From Betaproteobacteria bacterium (GTDB lineage: Bacteria; Pseudomonadota; Gammaproteobacteria; Burkholderiales; SG8-41): a stretch of DNA of 10,264 nucleotides. Of the stretch, positions 4,565 to 10,264 are shown piece after piece. Numbering within the stretch: the first letter of the stretch is position 1; each line of letters begins with the position of its first letter. The notes under the pieces are model-generated. The model searched no databases. It was not told the origin of the DNA and saw only the letters and a list, made by a program, of their open reading frames with translations. The stretch lies in assembly GCA_025363575.1 (NCBI GenBank), contig JANYDM010000005.1, forward strand, positions 1-10,264. Reading direction: 5' to 3'. The translations under genes were made by a program, and so were the position numbers.

Positions 4565-7231
4565 TTACGCTGCCGCGTATGTCTTGCTAGCGCGGTCCGC
4601 TGCGAGTGCGTGCTTTGCGCACTCCTGAAGCCAGCAGTCTACATGATTGCTGCACCATTCGAGCGCGTCGGTCGCATGCTTGAAGCTAACAGTGCCCGGC
4701 ACCGAGTCCAGCACCGCCGCCCGATCGCTCGCGACGACGAGCAGCTGGCTAAGCTGGGCCCCAAGCGCGCTGTTGGCGATATTCGTCAATGCCTCGCGCG
4801 CGCGCGCGACCTGGCGCCGGTCCTTGCTCTTGAGCGCAACATAGACGATGCGGATGCTGTGACTGTCACCCAGATTCTCCATCGCCAGCAAAGCCACCTC
4901 CAATGTCTGCGTGAATCGCTCGGCCAGCACGATGCTCATCAGCTGCCAGCCCGCGTCATCACGCGCCGTCTCTGTTTCGATAATGCGCGAGGCGCGCGCC
5001 ATCGCCGCCGCGTCGCTAAGCTTGCGCGCCGCGAAATCCTCGAAGGGCTGGCGCGGCACGCCCTGCCGCGACAGATAGGCGAGCACCTGCTGCTGCTGGC
5101 GCGGTGGCGCGCATTCTTCGTTGAGCCAGGCGAACAGGCGCGCCGGCAGGTCTTCGATGCCTTGCTCCAGCACGCCCAGCGTCGCATCGACCACATTGGG
5201 ATGCCGGTCTGTCAGCGCAACAAACGCCAGGCGCTCGCGATCAACTGCGGGCAGCAAGCGGTAACATTCGACGGTCGCCACGCGTATCTGCTGGTCGGGC
5301 GATTTTCCCAGGCTCTCGAGCAATCCGGTGAGCCGCTGATCCGCAGTCAGTCCGCTGTAGCGCAAGGCCTCCAGCGTCGCCTTTTTCACGCCGTTGTCGA
5401 CGTGCTCGAGCAACCCACACAGCAGCGGCATGAACGCCGGCGGCATCGGCAACTTCTGCCCGAGATGAAGCGCTGCGTAGATCGACGAAGTTCGCGTATC
5501 CGCGAGCAGCTCCTGCCACCGGCCGGTCGCCATCGCCTGCCGGTCTTCCATGCCGTAAGTAGCGGCCCCTAGCACGCCGCATGCAACGAGCCGCGGATTC
5601 CCGGAAGCAAAACATTCGTCAACGTGTGACTGCATGCGGGGGTCTTTCGCTTCGAAGCGCGTCGCGAGCACGGTGGCGCGCTCGTGCGCATCGCCCAGTT
5701 CCCGGGACGACTCCAGCCGGTGCAGCAGCTCTTCCGGCAGCGCCGGGCCTATTAGGCGCACCAGCTGATCGCAGACGGGCGCGCTGGCGTGCTGCATGCG
5801 CTCAAAAATAATTTCCGGCGCCTTGTCGGGAAACGCGTTCGACAGCATGCGCGCATAAGTCAGGCAGATCTGCTCGTCCTGATGCTTGACGCCGTCAATC
5901 AGCCGCGCGAAAAGCTCCGGATCGCCGGCGGCGCCTATCGTACCCAGGCCTTCGCTCGGCAGAAACAGGCGCTCCTTCAGCGTCGACAGGAGAGCTTCAA
6001 CGTACGCGCGGTTCGTCTTGATGCTGAAGACCAGATACAACATGCCCGCGATCACGCCGGCCGTGAGATAAGAATAAGGCGCGTGCCATTTCTTCAGTGT
6101 CTGCAGCACGAGGCCGACAAAAATATAGCCGCATGGCAGAACGAGCATGAGCGACAGCGCGCGCGCCCTGCCCTGCATGTAGTCGGGCAACGCATCGAAG
6201 AGCAGCGAACGCGAGGGATTGCGCATCGCCGGCAGCAGCACGCGCCGGTTCATGGTGCTGGTCAGCGCCGCGGGAACGTTGAAGAAACCGATCATGCCCG
6301 CGAAGCACATCAGCGTAGTCGAGGGAAAAACCAGGTTGATCGCGCGCACGCCAAAAAGATTGATGACCTTGCTGGTGAAGAAGATCTGCACCAGCACCGT
6401 CACCGCGCTCGACACAATGGTCAGCACGCCGAACAGCACGCTCAATTCCGCCTCGCTCTTGAAATTGGCGTTGTAGACGGCGAATGCCGCGTAGCCGAGG
6501 CAGTTCAGCGCTACCACCATGAAGAATACGGCGAGCGACGAATGCATGAGCAGTTTCGAGCGCCGCGCGAATTTAAGCCCCTGCGTTACCTGCTCAATAG
6601 TGCGCTTCATGCCGCCGCCGCGGCGCCCTGGCGCGAAAAACGGCGATACGCCCACGCTGCGATGGCGCGTCAGCACGATGATGACCGCGGTGGCGGCGAG
6701 GCCGCTCCACACGAGCACGAGTCCCTGCACGCCGATCAGCGTCGACATCGTGAGTATGATGCCGCCCGCGACCTCACCCAATTGCAGACCGGCCATCGTC
6801 ATCGGCAACAGACGCTTGCTCTGCTCGTTGTCGAAATTCGCGCTGAAATAAAGCGACGCGTGCATGATCAGCAGCTCGGAGCTGATTTCGAACAGCAGGT
6901 AGTAAAGCGGATAGGCGACGCTATCGACGTTGCTCGTCATCAAGTACCAGTTGCCGCACAACATGACCGCGAGTGCGGTCAGCAATATATAAAACGTGCG
7001 TTCAGGCGCCAGCCGGTCGGCATAGGCCGCGTAGACAGTGCTGACGATACACATCAGCACGCCCAGCCCGAGGTACATGAAAGGCAGATACTGGATGCCG
7101 AAGCGTTTCAGGAACAGCGCGTCGGCGGTGCCGCGGCCGATCGCGAGCCCTGCGCTGATGACGAGGAAAAGACAGAAGAAATAGCCAAGCCGCGGCCATT
7201 CGGTCTTTTTTACCATCAGCAGCTTAGCCAT
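4565..7231 (-). CDS. NTT (ATP/ADP translocase)/MFS-like membrane protein with C-terminal HEAT-like repeats
   Basis: This is an 888-residue two-part protein. Residues 1-410 are strongly hydrophobic, with about 11-12 membrane segments. Examples are 16-34, 48-70, 79-98, 105-129, 146-190 (two), 230-253, 264-286, 297-319, 357-379 and 387-404, with a basic cytoplasmic-looking loop at 190-228. The N-terminus (EWPRLGYFF, GRGTADALFLKRFGIQYLP) and the segment NPSRSLLFDALPDYMQGRAR at 338-357 resemble bacterial proteins annotated as Npt1/Npt2-like nucleotide transporters or MFS-HEAT proteins. Residues about 411-888 are soluble and alpha-helical with HEAT-like helix pairs (for example 600-626, 634-662 and 668-692), a scaffold for protein contacts. 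Transport substrate is not established; nucleotide exchange is only what the NTT family suggests. It is the first gene of a minus-strand pair with the cNMP-binding protein. The ATG at 7231 lacks a clear ribosome-binding site. A promoter candidate lies at 7281-7309. Confidence 0.85.
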   Translation of the reverse strand: MAKLLMVKKTEWPRLGYFFCLFLVISAGLAIGRGTADALFLKRFGIQYLPFMYLGLGVLMCIVSTVYAAYADRLAPERTFYILLTALAVMLCGNWYLMTSNVDSVAYPLYYLLFEISSELLIMHASLYFSANFDNEQSKRLLPMTMAGLQLGEVAGGIILTMSTLIGVQGLVLVWSGLAATAVIIVLTRHRSVGVSPFFAPGRRGGGMKRTIEQVTQGLKFARRSKLLMHSSLAVFFMVVALNCLGYAAFAVYNANFKSEAELSVLFGVLTIVSSAVTVLVQIFFTSKVINLFGVRAINLVFPSTTLMCFAGMIGFFNVPAALTSTMNRRVLLPAMRNPSRSLLFDALPDYMQGRARALSLMLVLPCGYIFVGLVLQTLKKWHAPYSYLTAGVIAGMLYLVFSIKTNRAYVEALLSTLKERLFLPSEGLGTIGAAGDPELFARLIDGVKHQDEQICLTYARMLSNAFPDKAPEIIFERMQHASAPVCDQLVRLIGPALPEELLHRLESSRELGDAHERATVLATRFEAKDPRMQSHVDECFASGNPRLVACGVLGAATYGMEDRQAMATGRWQELLADTRTSSIYAALHLGQKLPMPPAFMPLLCGLLEHVDNGVKKATLEALRYSGLTADQRLTGLLESLGKSPDQQIRVATVECYRLLPAVDRERLAFVALTDRHPNVVDATLGVLEQGIEDLPARLFAWLNEECAPPRQQQQVLAYLSRQGVPRQPFEDFAARKLSDAAAMARASRIIETETARDDAGWQLMSIVLAERFTQTLEVALLAMENLGDSHSIRIVYVALKSKDRRQVARAREALTNIANSALGAQLSQLLVVASDRAAVLDSVPGTVSFKHATDALEWCSNHVDCWLQECAKHALAADRASKTYAAA
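4795..4808. repeat. (CG)7 dinucleotide run inside the HEAT-encoding region
   Basis: Seven uninterrupted CG units lie within the coding region for the C-terminal HEAT-like half of the membrane protein, where they encode alternating Ala/Arg. Such runs can adopt Z-DNA and can slip, but the frame is intact here. It is probably a by-product of GC-rich codon use. Confidence 0.5.
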
Positions 7232-7256
7232 AACGGGGAAATGCTATTGTCGTTTT

Positions 7257-7285
7257 TTGAGAGGAACCCCTGAGCTGTCGATTAT
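7257..7285 (+). promoter_or_regulatory. Candidate promoter for the second Bug/TctC gene
   Basis: TTGAGA (7257-7262) matches the -35 consensus in 5 of 6 positions. It is followed, after 17 bases, by GATTAT (7280-7285), a 4 of 6 match to the -10. It would give a leader of about 58 bases to the ATG at 7350. Its -10 lies on top of the minus-strand -10, so the two promoters would compete for polymerase. Confidence 0.35.
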
Positions 7286-7309
7286 CCACACTCGAATGAT
7301 GGATTACAA
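7281..7309 (-). promoter_or_regulatory. Candidate sigma-70-type promoter for the NTT/HEAT-cNMP operon
   Basis: Read on the minus strand, TTGTAA (7309-7304) and GATAAT (7286-7281) are separated by 17 bases. They match the -35 consensus in 4 of 6 positions and the -10 in 5 of 6. The expected start of transcription is near 7274, leaving a leader of about 43 bases before the ATG at 7231. It overlaps a DnaA-box sequence and a plus-strand promoter candidate. Confidence 0.5.
7282..7290 (+). promoter_or_regulatory. Perfect DnaA-box sequence (TTATCCACA) between divergent genes
   Basis: The nine bases match the strong DnaA-box consensus exactly. They overlap the -10 elements of both divergent promoter candidates. 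No second perfect box or origin-type cluster is visible, so this is not a replication origin. DnaA can act as a transcription regulator at single boxes; whether it does so here is unknown. Confidence 0.4.
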
Positions 7310-7339
7310 CCGCAAACAGGGCGAAAATTTCGTTGAAAC

Positions 7340-7344
7340 AAGGA
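7340..7344 (+). promoter_or_regulatory. Ribosome-binding site fixing the ATG at 7350
   Basis: AAGGA with a five-base spacer (TTAAA) precedes the ATG at 7350. This favours that start over the longer in-frame alternatives and places the signal peptide at the normal distance from the N-terminus. Confidence 0.75.
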
Positions 7345-7349
7345 TTAAA

Positions 7350-8348
7350 ATGTCTGAGAGCCAAACGGGCTATGCCAGCAGGATGGGCGCGGCCCTGCTC
7401 TGCGCCCTGCTTCCGCCGACTGCATGCTTCGCCCAACCTGCCTGGAAGCCAACAAAAAACGTCGAAATCGTCGTTGGCGTGAGTCCCGGCGGCGGCGTCG
7501 ACCGCACCGCGCGCACCCTGCAGAAAGTCCTGCAAGACCGCCGCCTGATCGAGGTCAATTCTAGTGTCGTCAACAAAGCGGGCGGCGGCGGCACGCTGGC
7601 GCAGGCCTACCTGAACCAGCACGCCGGCGACGCGCACTTCCTCGAAGTGTCGGCAACTTCTGTGCTGACGAACAACATCATCGGCAAGACGGCCAACGCG
7701 TGGAGCGACTTCACGCCCATCGCCATGCTCTATGACGAATTCATCGGCTTTGCCGTGAAAGCGGATTCGCCGCTCAAGAGCGGCCGCGACCTTGCCGAAC
7801 TATTGCGCAAGGATTCCAGCGCACTCCCCGTGGGGATTGCCACCAGCGCCGGCAATACCAATCACATCGCCCTTGCCGTGCTGACCAAGCAGACCGGTGG
7901 CGACGTTAGAAAACTCAGGGTTGTCGTGTTCAGTTCCGGCGGCGAATCGACGACCGCCCTGCTTGGCGGTCATGTTGGACTCGTGACGGCGCCGGCCGCA
8001 ACCGCACTGCCGCAAATGCAAAGCGGCGCGCTGCGCCTGCTGGCGGTCGCAGCGCCCAGACGGCTTGAAGGCGCGCTCGCCCAGGTGCCGACGTGGCGCG
8101 AGCTGGGCTACGACGTCGTCGTTGCCAACTGGCGTCCGGTCCTGGGGCCGCGCGGGTTGAGCTCCGGACAGATTGCGTACTGGGAACAAATCATTCAGCG
8201 CTTTACGCAAACACCCGAGTGGAAAGAAGAACTGGCAGCGACCGGGGGCGTTGCGCATTACATGGGGAGTCGCGCGCTTGCGGAATTTCTGGCTGCGGAA
8301 AACGTGCGCTTTCATTCGATACTCGCGGAAGTCGGTCTCGCGAAATAA
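7350..8348 (+). CDS. Second Bug/TctC-type tripartite tricarboxylate transporter substrate-binding protein
   Basis: This 332-residue protein is predicted to be periplasmic and belongs to the Bug/TctC family, but it is a more divergent member than the one at 3018. The ATG at 7350 is chosen because AAGGA (7340-7344) lies five bases upstream. In-frame starts at 7257 (TTG) and 7296/7299 (ATG) would add a polar, non-leader-like extension. The leader MGAALLCALLPPTACFA ends near CFA-QPAW. Family segments are NVEIVVGVSPGGGVDRTAR (equivalent to the IVPFPAG motif), VVNKAGGGGTLAQAYL, WSDFTPIAMLYDE, LPVGIATSAGNTNHIAL, GALRLLAVAAPRRLEGALAQ and VPTWRELGYDVVVANWRPV. No TctA or TctB gene is near. It is divergent from the NTT/HEAT operon, separated by 118 bp of shared control DNA, and convergent with the following gene. 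The ligand cannot be inferred. Confidence 0.92.
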   Translation: MSESQTGYASRMGAALLCALLPPTACFAQPAWKPTKNVEIVVGVSPGGGVDRTARTLQKVLQDRRLIEVNSSVVNKAGGGGTLAQAYLNQHAGDAHFLEVSATSVLTNNIIGKTANAWSDFTPIAMLYDEFIGFAVKADSPLKSGRDLAELLRKDSSALPVGIATSAGNTNHIALAVLTKQTGGDVRKLRVVVFSSGGESTTALLGGHVGLVTAPAATALPQMQSGALRLLAVAAPRRLEGALAQVPTWRELGYDVVVANWRPVLGPRGLSSGQIAYWEQIIQRFTQTPEWKEELAATGGVAHYMGSRALAEFLAAENVRFHSILAEVGLAK

Positions 8349-8384
8349 CAGGAACGTCAAAGACAGGCGCCGGATTCCGAATAA

Positions 8385-9353
8385 CTACTCGATCACTTTG
8401 GTCGCCTGAACCAGTATCGAGTTTGGAATCTTCAGGCCGAGCGCCTTCGCAGTTTTGCGGTTGATGACCAATTCAAATTTGGTCGGCTGCTCGACTGGCA
8501 AATCTCCAGGCTTGGCGCCCTTCAGAATCTTGTCGACGTAGACTGCGGTTCGCGCCATTATTTCGGCCCCGTCGGCCGAATAAGAAAGCAGGCCGCCTGC
8601 CTCCACAAAATTCCGCGCGCTCGCCATGACAGGCAACCGGTGCCTGGCGGCCCACTCTGTCGTAGGCGGCTCGTAATCCACAGACTGGCCCGCAAGCCAG
8701 AGCGCTGATTGCGCGCGCCAGGCCAGAATCTCCTGAAAACTCTCCGGCAGATTTTTCGGCGACTTCACCGGGAAGAAGCGCACTTCCACGCCGAGCTTTG
8801 GCGCAACGCGCCTGATGTCACGAATCTGCGGCTCGGTAACCGGATCGATAGGGTTGTACAGCACAGCGATGCGTTTTGCCGACGGCACCAGCTCATTGAA
8901 GAGGGCCAGACGCTTGGGACCCAGTTCGCCGACCATATTCGACAATCCCGTAACATTACCGCCGGGCCGCGACAGATTGCTGACCAGGCCCGAGCCGATG
9001 GGGTCTCCCACACCGGACGCTACGACCGGGACTGTTTTGGTCGCCTCCACAGCAGCGCGCGCAGCCGGCGTGTTGATCGTCACAATCACTTCTACCTTGG
9101 CGTCGACGAGCTCACGCGCCAGCGCAGGCAGCAGGCCGTAATCCGATTTCGCGGAACGAATCAGGAGTTTTACGTTTTTACCGTCTTCGTAACCGAGCTG
9201 GCGCAGTCCCTCGATGAATACCGGCAGTGTGGCTATGTCAAAAGACATCAACACGCCGACCAGGCGCTGCGGCAAAGCCTGCCCGCGCGCAATGACCGGT
9301 GCAAAAAGCGCACCGGCGCCGAGCGCAATAACAAACCGACGACGTTTCAACAA
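8385..9353 (-). CDS. Second ABC transporter substrate-binding protein (ABC_sub_bind / COG2984 type)
   Basis: This 322-residue protein is predicted to be a periplasmic solute-binding protein of the same family as the one at 2018, but clearly divergent from it. I place the start at TTG 9353 because AGGGAGG (9360-9366) lies six bases before it. A GTG at 9374 would add seven residues but has no ribosome-binding site and would bury that motif inside the gene. The leader begins MLKRRRFVIALGAGALFAP and ends near ARGQA, a Tat-like RRxFV pattern. Landmarks are LRQLGYEDGKNVKLLIRSA, PVVASGVGDPIGSGLV, NLSRPGGNVTGLSN, FVEAGGLLSYSADGAEI and VDKILKGAKPGDLPVEQPTK. The last 54 residues align without gaps to the other copy, with many identities. 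It is an orphan with no ATPase or permease nearby. It converges on the Bug gene ending at 8348, and I see no good terminator in the 36-bp gap. Confidence 0.9.
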   Translation of the reverse strand: MLKRRRFVIALGAGALFAPVIARGQALPQRLVGVLMSFDIATLPVFIEGLRQLGYEDGKNVKLLIRSAKSDYGLLPALARELVDAKVEVIVTINTPAARAAVEATKTVPVVASGVGDPIGSGLVSNLSRPGGNVTGLSNMVGELGPKRLALFNELVPSAKRIAVLYNPIDPVTEPQIRDIRRVAPKLGVEVRFFPVKSPKNLPESFQEILAWRAQSALWLAGQSVDYEPPTTEWAARHRLPVMASARNFVEAGGLLSYSADGAEIMARTAVYVDKILKGAKPGDLPVEQPTKFELVINRKTAKALGLKIPNSILVQATKVIE

Positions 9354-9359
9354 GAATGG

Positions 9360-9366
9360 CCTCCCT
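9360..9366 (-). promoter_or_regulatory. Strong ribosome-binding site deciding a TTG start
   Basis: On the minus strand AGGGAGG sits six bases before the TTG at 9353. It is the best Shine-Dalgarno match in the window and argues against the upstream GTG at 9374. Confidence 0.7.
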
Positions 9367-9431
9367 GATCCCACACCGCGTGCGGATAACGGCGCTCAGT
9401 TTACCTTAACCATGCGCCATGACTTGGCGGT

Positions 9432-9449
9432 TGGCGCACTCCGGCGCCA
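9432..9449. promoter_or_regulatory. Inverted repeat between divergent genes
   Basis: TGGCGC (9432-9437) and GCGCCA (9444-9449) form a perfect six-base inverted repeat with a six-base centre. It lies in the 193-bp gap between the ABC_sub_bind gene and the gamma-glutamyltransferase-like gene. No T-run follows on either strand, so an operator or an incidental GC palindrome is more likely than a terminator. Confidence 0.3.
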
Positions 9450-9501
9450 GTAACTTATTGACAGGAATAGCGCTTGATGCCTGAAGTCCGCCTCACCCCT
9501 C

Positions 9502-9510
9502 TGGTATCAT
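9502..9510 (+). promoter_or_regulatory. Candidate extended -10 promoter for the gamma-glutamyltransferase-like gene
   Basis: TGG followed by TATCAT gives an extended -10 element, with a 5 of 6 match to TATAAT. A start near 9517 would leave a leader of about 30 bases to the ATG at 9547. No -35 at normal spacing is visible: TTGACA at 9458 is too far upstream, and TTGATG at 9474 leaves a 25-base spacer. Confidence 0.4.
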
Positions 9511-9546
9511 TTCGCCTTTCCCAATCTCCCCGCAGGATCTTCGCGC

Positions 9547-10264
9547 ATGAAACCCTTCGATTGGCAGTTCCCCTATCCCTCGCAGCGCATGCCGATCCTC
9601 GCACGCAATTGCGTCGCGACCTCGCAGCCGCTTGCAGCCCAGGCAGGATTGCGCATGCTGATGAAAGGCGGCAGCGCCGTCGATGCGATACTCGCAACCG
9701 CGATCTCGCTCACCGTGTTGGAGCCCACGAGCAACGGCATCGGCTCCGACGCATTCGCGATTCTGTGGGACGGCAAAAAGCTGCAAGGCCTCAATGCATC
9801 GGGACGTTCGCCTGCGGCATGGACGCCCGACCGCTTCAAGGGTCTCGATGCAATGCCGCAGCGCGGCTGGGATTCGGTCACCGTGCCCGGCGCGGTCGCG
9901 GCCTGGGTCGAGCTCTCAAGCAAGTACGGCAAGCTGCCGTTCGCCGATTTGTTCGAGCCGGCGATCGAATACGCGGCGAAAGGCTACATGGTCTCGCCGA
10001 CCATCGCGCGGCTGTGGGCCAAGCAATTGCCCGAACTGAAGTCGCAACCCGGTTACAAAGAAGCCTTCATGCCCAACGGACGCGCGCCGCTGCCCGGCGA
10101 ATTATTCATGTTTCCGGATCAGGCGCGCACGCTGCAACGCATAGCGGAAACCAAGGGCGCAGCGTTTTACAAGGGCGACCTCGCCGAAAAAATTGTCGCG
10201 CATGCAAAACAACACGGCGGCGCGATGACGATGGATGACCTCGCGGCCCACCAGGTCGATTGGG
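9547..10264 (+). CDS. Gamma-glutamyltransferase family protein, N-terminal part (3' end outside window)
   Basis: The first 239 residues of a gamma-glutamyltransferase-family Ntn hydrolase run to the window end. Such enzymes cleave or transfer gamma-glutamyl groups from glutathione-like compounds, and some relatives act as acylases. The ATG at 9547 is preceded by AGGA (9534-9537). Matches to the large-subunit core are VATSQPLAAQAGLRMLMKGG with the following SAVDAILA, the LEPTSNGIGSDAF segment, R87 in ASGRSPAA (where the substrate-carboxylate Arg lies in known enzymes), SVTVPGAVAAWVELSSKYG, FEPAIEYAAKGYMVSP, FYKGDLAEKI and MTMDDLAAHQVDW. There is no signal peptide, unlike classical periplasmic enzymes such as E. 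coli Ggt, so a cytoplasmic member of the family is likely. The catalytic Thr that follows the autocleavage site lies beyond the window, so activity cannot be judged. It is a single gene as far as visible, with its own promoter candidate. Confidence 0.92.
   Translation, partial: MKPFDWQFPYPSQRMPILARNCVATSQPLAAQAGLRMLMKGGSAVDAILATAISLTVLEPTSNGIGSDAFAILWDGKKLQGLNASGRSPAAWTPDRFKGLDAMPQRGWDSVTVPGAVAAWVELSSKYGKLPFADLFEPAIEYAAKGYMVSPTIARLWAKQLPELKSQPGYKEAFMPNGRAPLPGELFMFPDQARTLQRIAETKGAAFYKGDLAEKIVAHAKQHGGAMTMDDLAAHQVDW

Noticed and set aside
4795..4808. (CG)7 run as a phase-variation tract
   Set aside because: A dinucleotide run in a GC-rich Ala/Arg coding stretch is expected, the frame is intact, and nothing suggests switching.
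4478..5572. A 364-codon plus-strand open frame opposite the HEAT-like region and the start of the cNMP gene
   Set aside because: It has low-complexity Arg/His/Gln composition, spans two real minus-strand genes and has no recognisable motif.
5789..7273. A 494-codon open frame on the plus strand opposite the NTT/HEAT gene
   Set aside because: It is rich in Arg, His, Gln and Ala with no domain pattern. The opposite strand has clear membrane segments and family motifs. This is the usual antisense shadow of a GC-rich gene.
7282..7290. The DnaA box as part of a replication origin
   Set aside because: There is only one perfect box, with no AT-rich unwinding region and no dnaA/dnaN or plasmid replication gene nearby.
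7257..7349. Extended N-terminus of the second Bug protein from TTG 7257 or ATG 7296/7299
   Set aside because: The added residues are polar and would precede a complete signal peptide. AAGGA at 7340-7344 points to the ATG at 7350, and 7257-7285 better fits a promoter.
9458..9463. Perfect TTGACA as a -35 element
   Set aside because: No -10-like hexamer lies 16-19 bases downstream; the extended -10 at 9502 is too far away.
9474..10238. A 254-codon plus-strand frame over the gamma-glutamyltransferase region
   Set aside because: The frame beginning at 9547 reads as a gamma-glutamyltransferase family protein all the way to the window end. The other frame is Arg-rich with no motif.

Overview
This window looks like the chromosome of a GC-rich betaproteobacterium, probably Burkholderiales-like and possibly uncultured. 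That placement is inference. It rests on two Bug/TctC-type solute-binding proteins, two orphan ABC_sub_bind (COG2984-type) binding proteins with Tat-like leaders, and the strong G/C third-position bias. I see no tRNA, rRNA, insertion sequence, CRISPR array or phage gene.

Layout. (1) Positions 2-1960, plus strand: a signalling operon with the 3' end of a histidine kinase, a stand-alone CheY/DivK-like receiver, and a receiver-coiled-coil-class III nucleotidyl cyclase protein. The last two genes overlap by 4 bp. (2) 2018-4049, plus strand: an ABC_sub_bind protein followed directly by a Bug/TctC protein, with no transporter membrane subunits. (3) 4072-7231, minus strand: a two-gene operon. It is transcribed from a large membrane protein (NTT/MFS-like transporter with a HEAT-like C-terminal half) into a small stand-alone cyclic-nucleotide-binding protein. 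(4) 7350-8348, plus strand: a second Bug/TctC protein, divergent from the operon and sharing a short control region. That region holds overlapping promoter-like elements and a perfect DnaA-box sequence. (5) 8385-9353, minus strand: a second ABC_sub_bind protein. (6) 9547 to the window end, plus strand: the 5' part of a gamma-glutamyltransferase-family gene.

How they may work together. The kinase could phosphorylate both receivers, so one signal would reach a free shuttle receiver and a cyclase. The cyclase keeps its metal and transition-state residues but not the usual base-selecting residues, so its nucleotide product cannot be read from sequence. The cyclic-nucleotide-binding protein 2.1 kb away has an intact phosphate-binding cassette and is a candidate receiver of that nucleotide. 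It is encoded directly after an NTT/HEAT membrane protein. As I recall, relatives of that protein can carry a cyclic-nucleotide-binding domain fused to their C-terminus. The most interesting idea in this window is therefore a two-component-controlled cyclic-nucleotide circuit acting on a nucleotide-transporter-like HEAT membrane protein. The functional link is inference. The four solute-binding proteins flank the minus-strand operon in mirrored family order and are all orphans.
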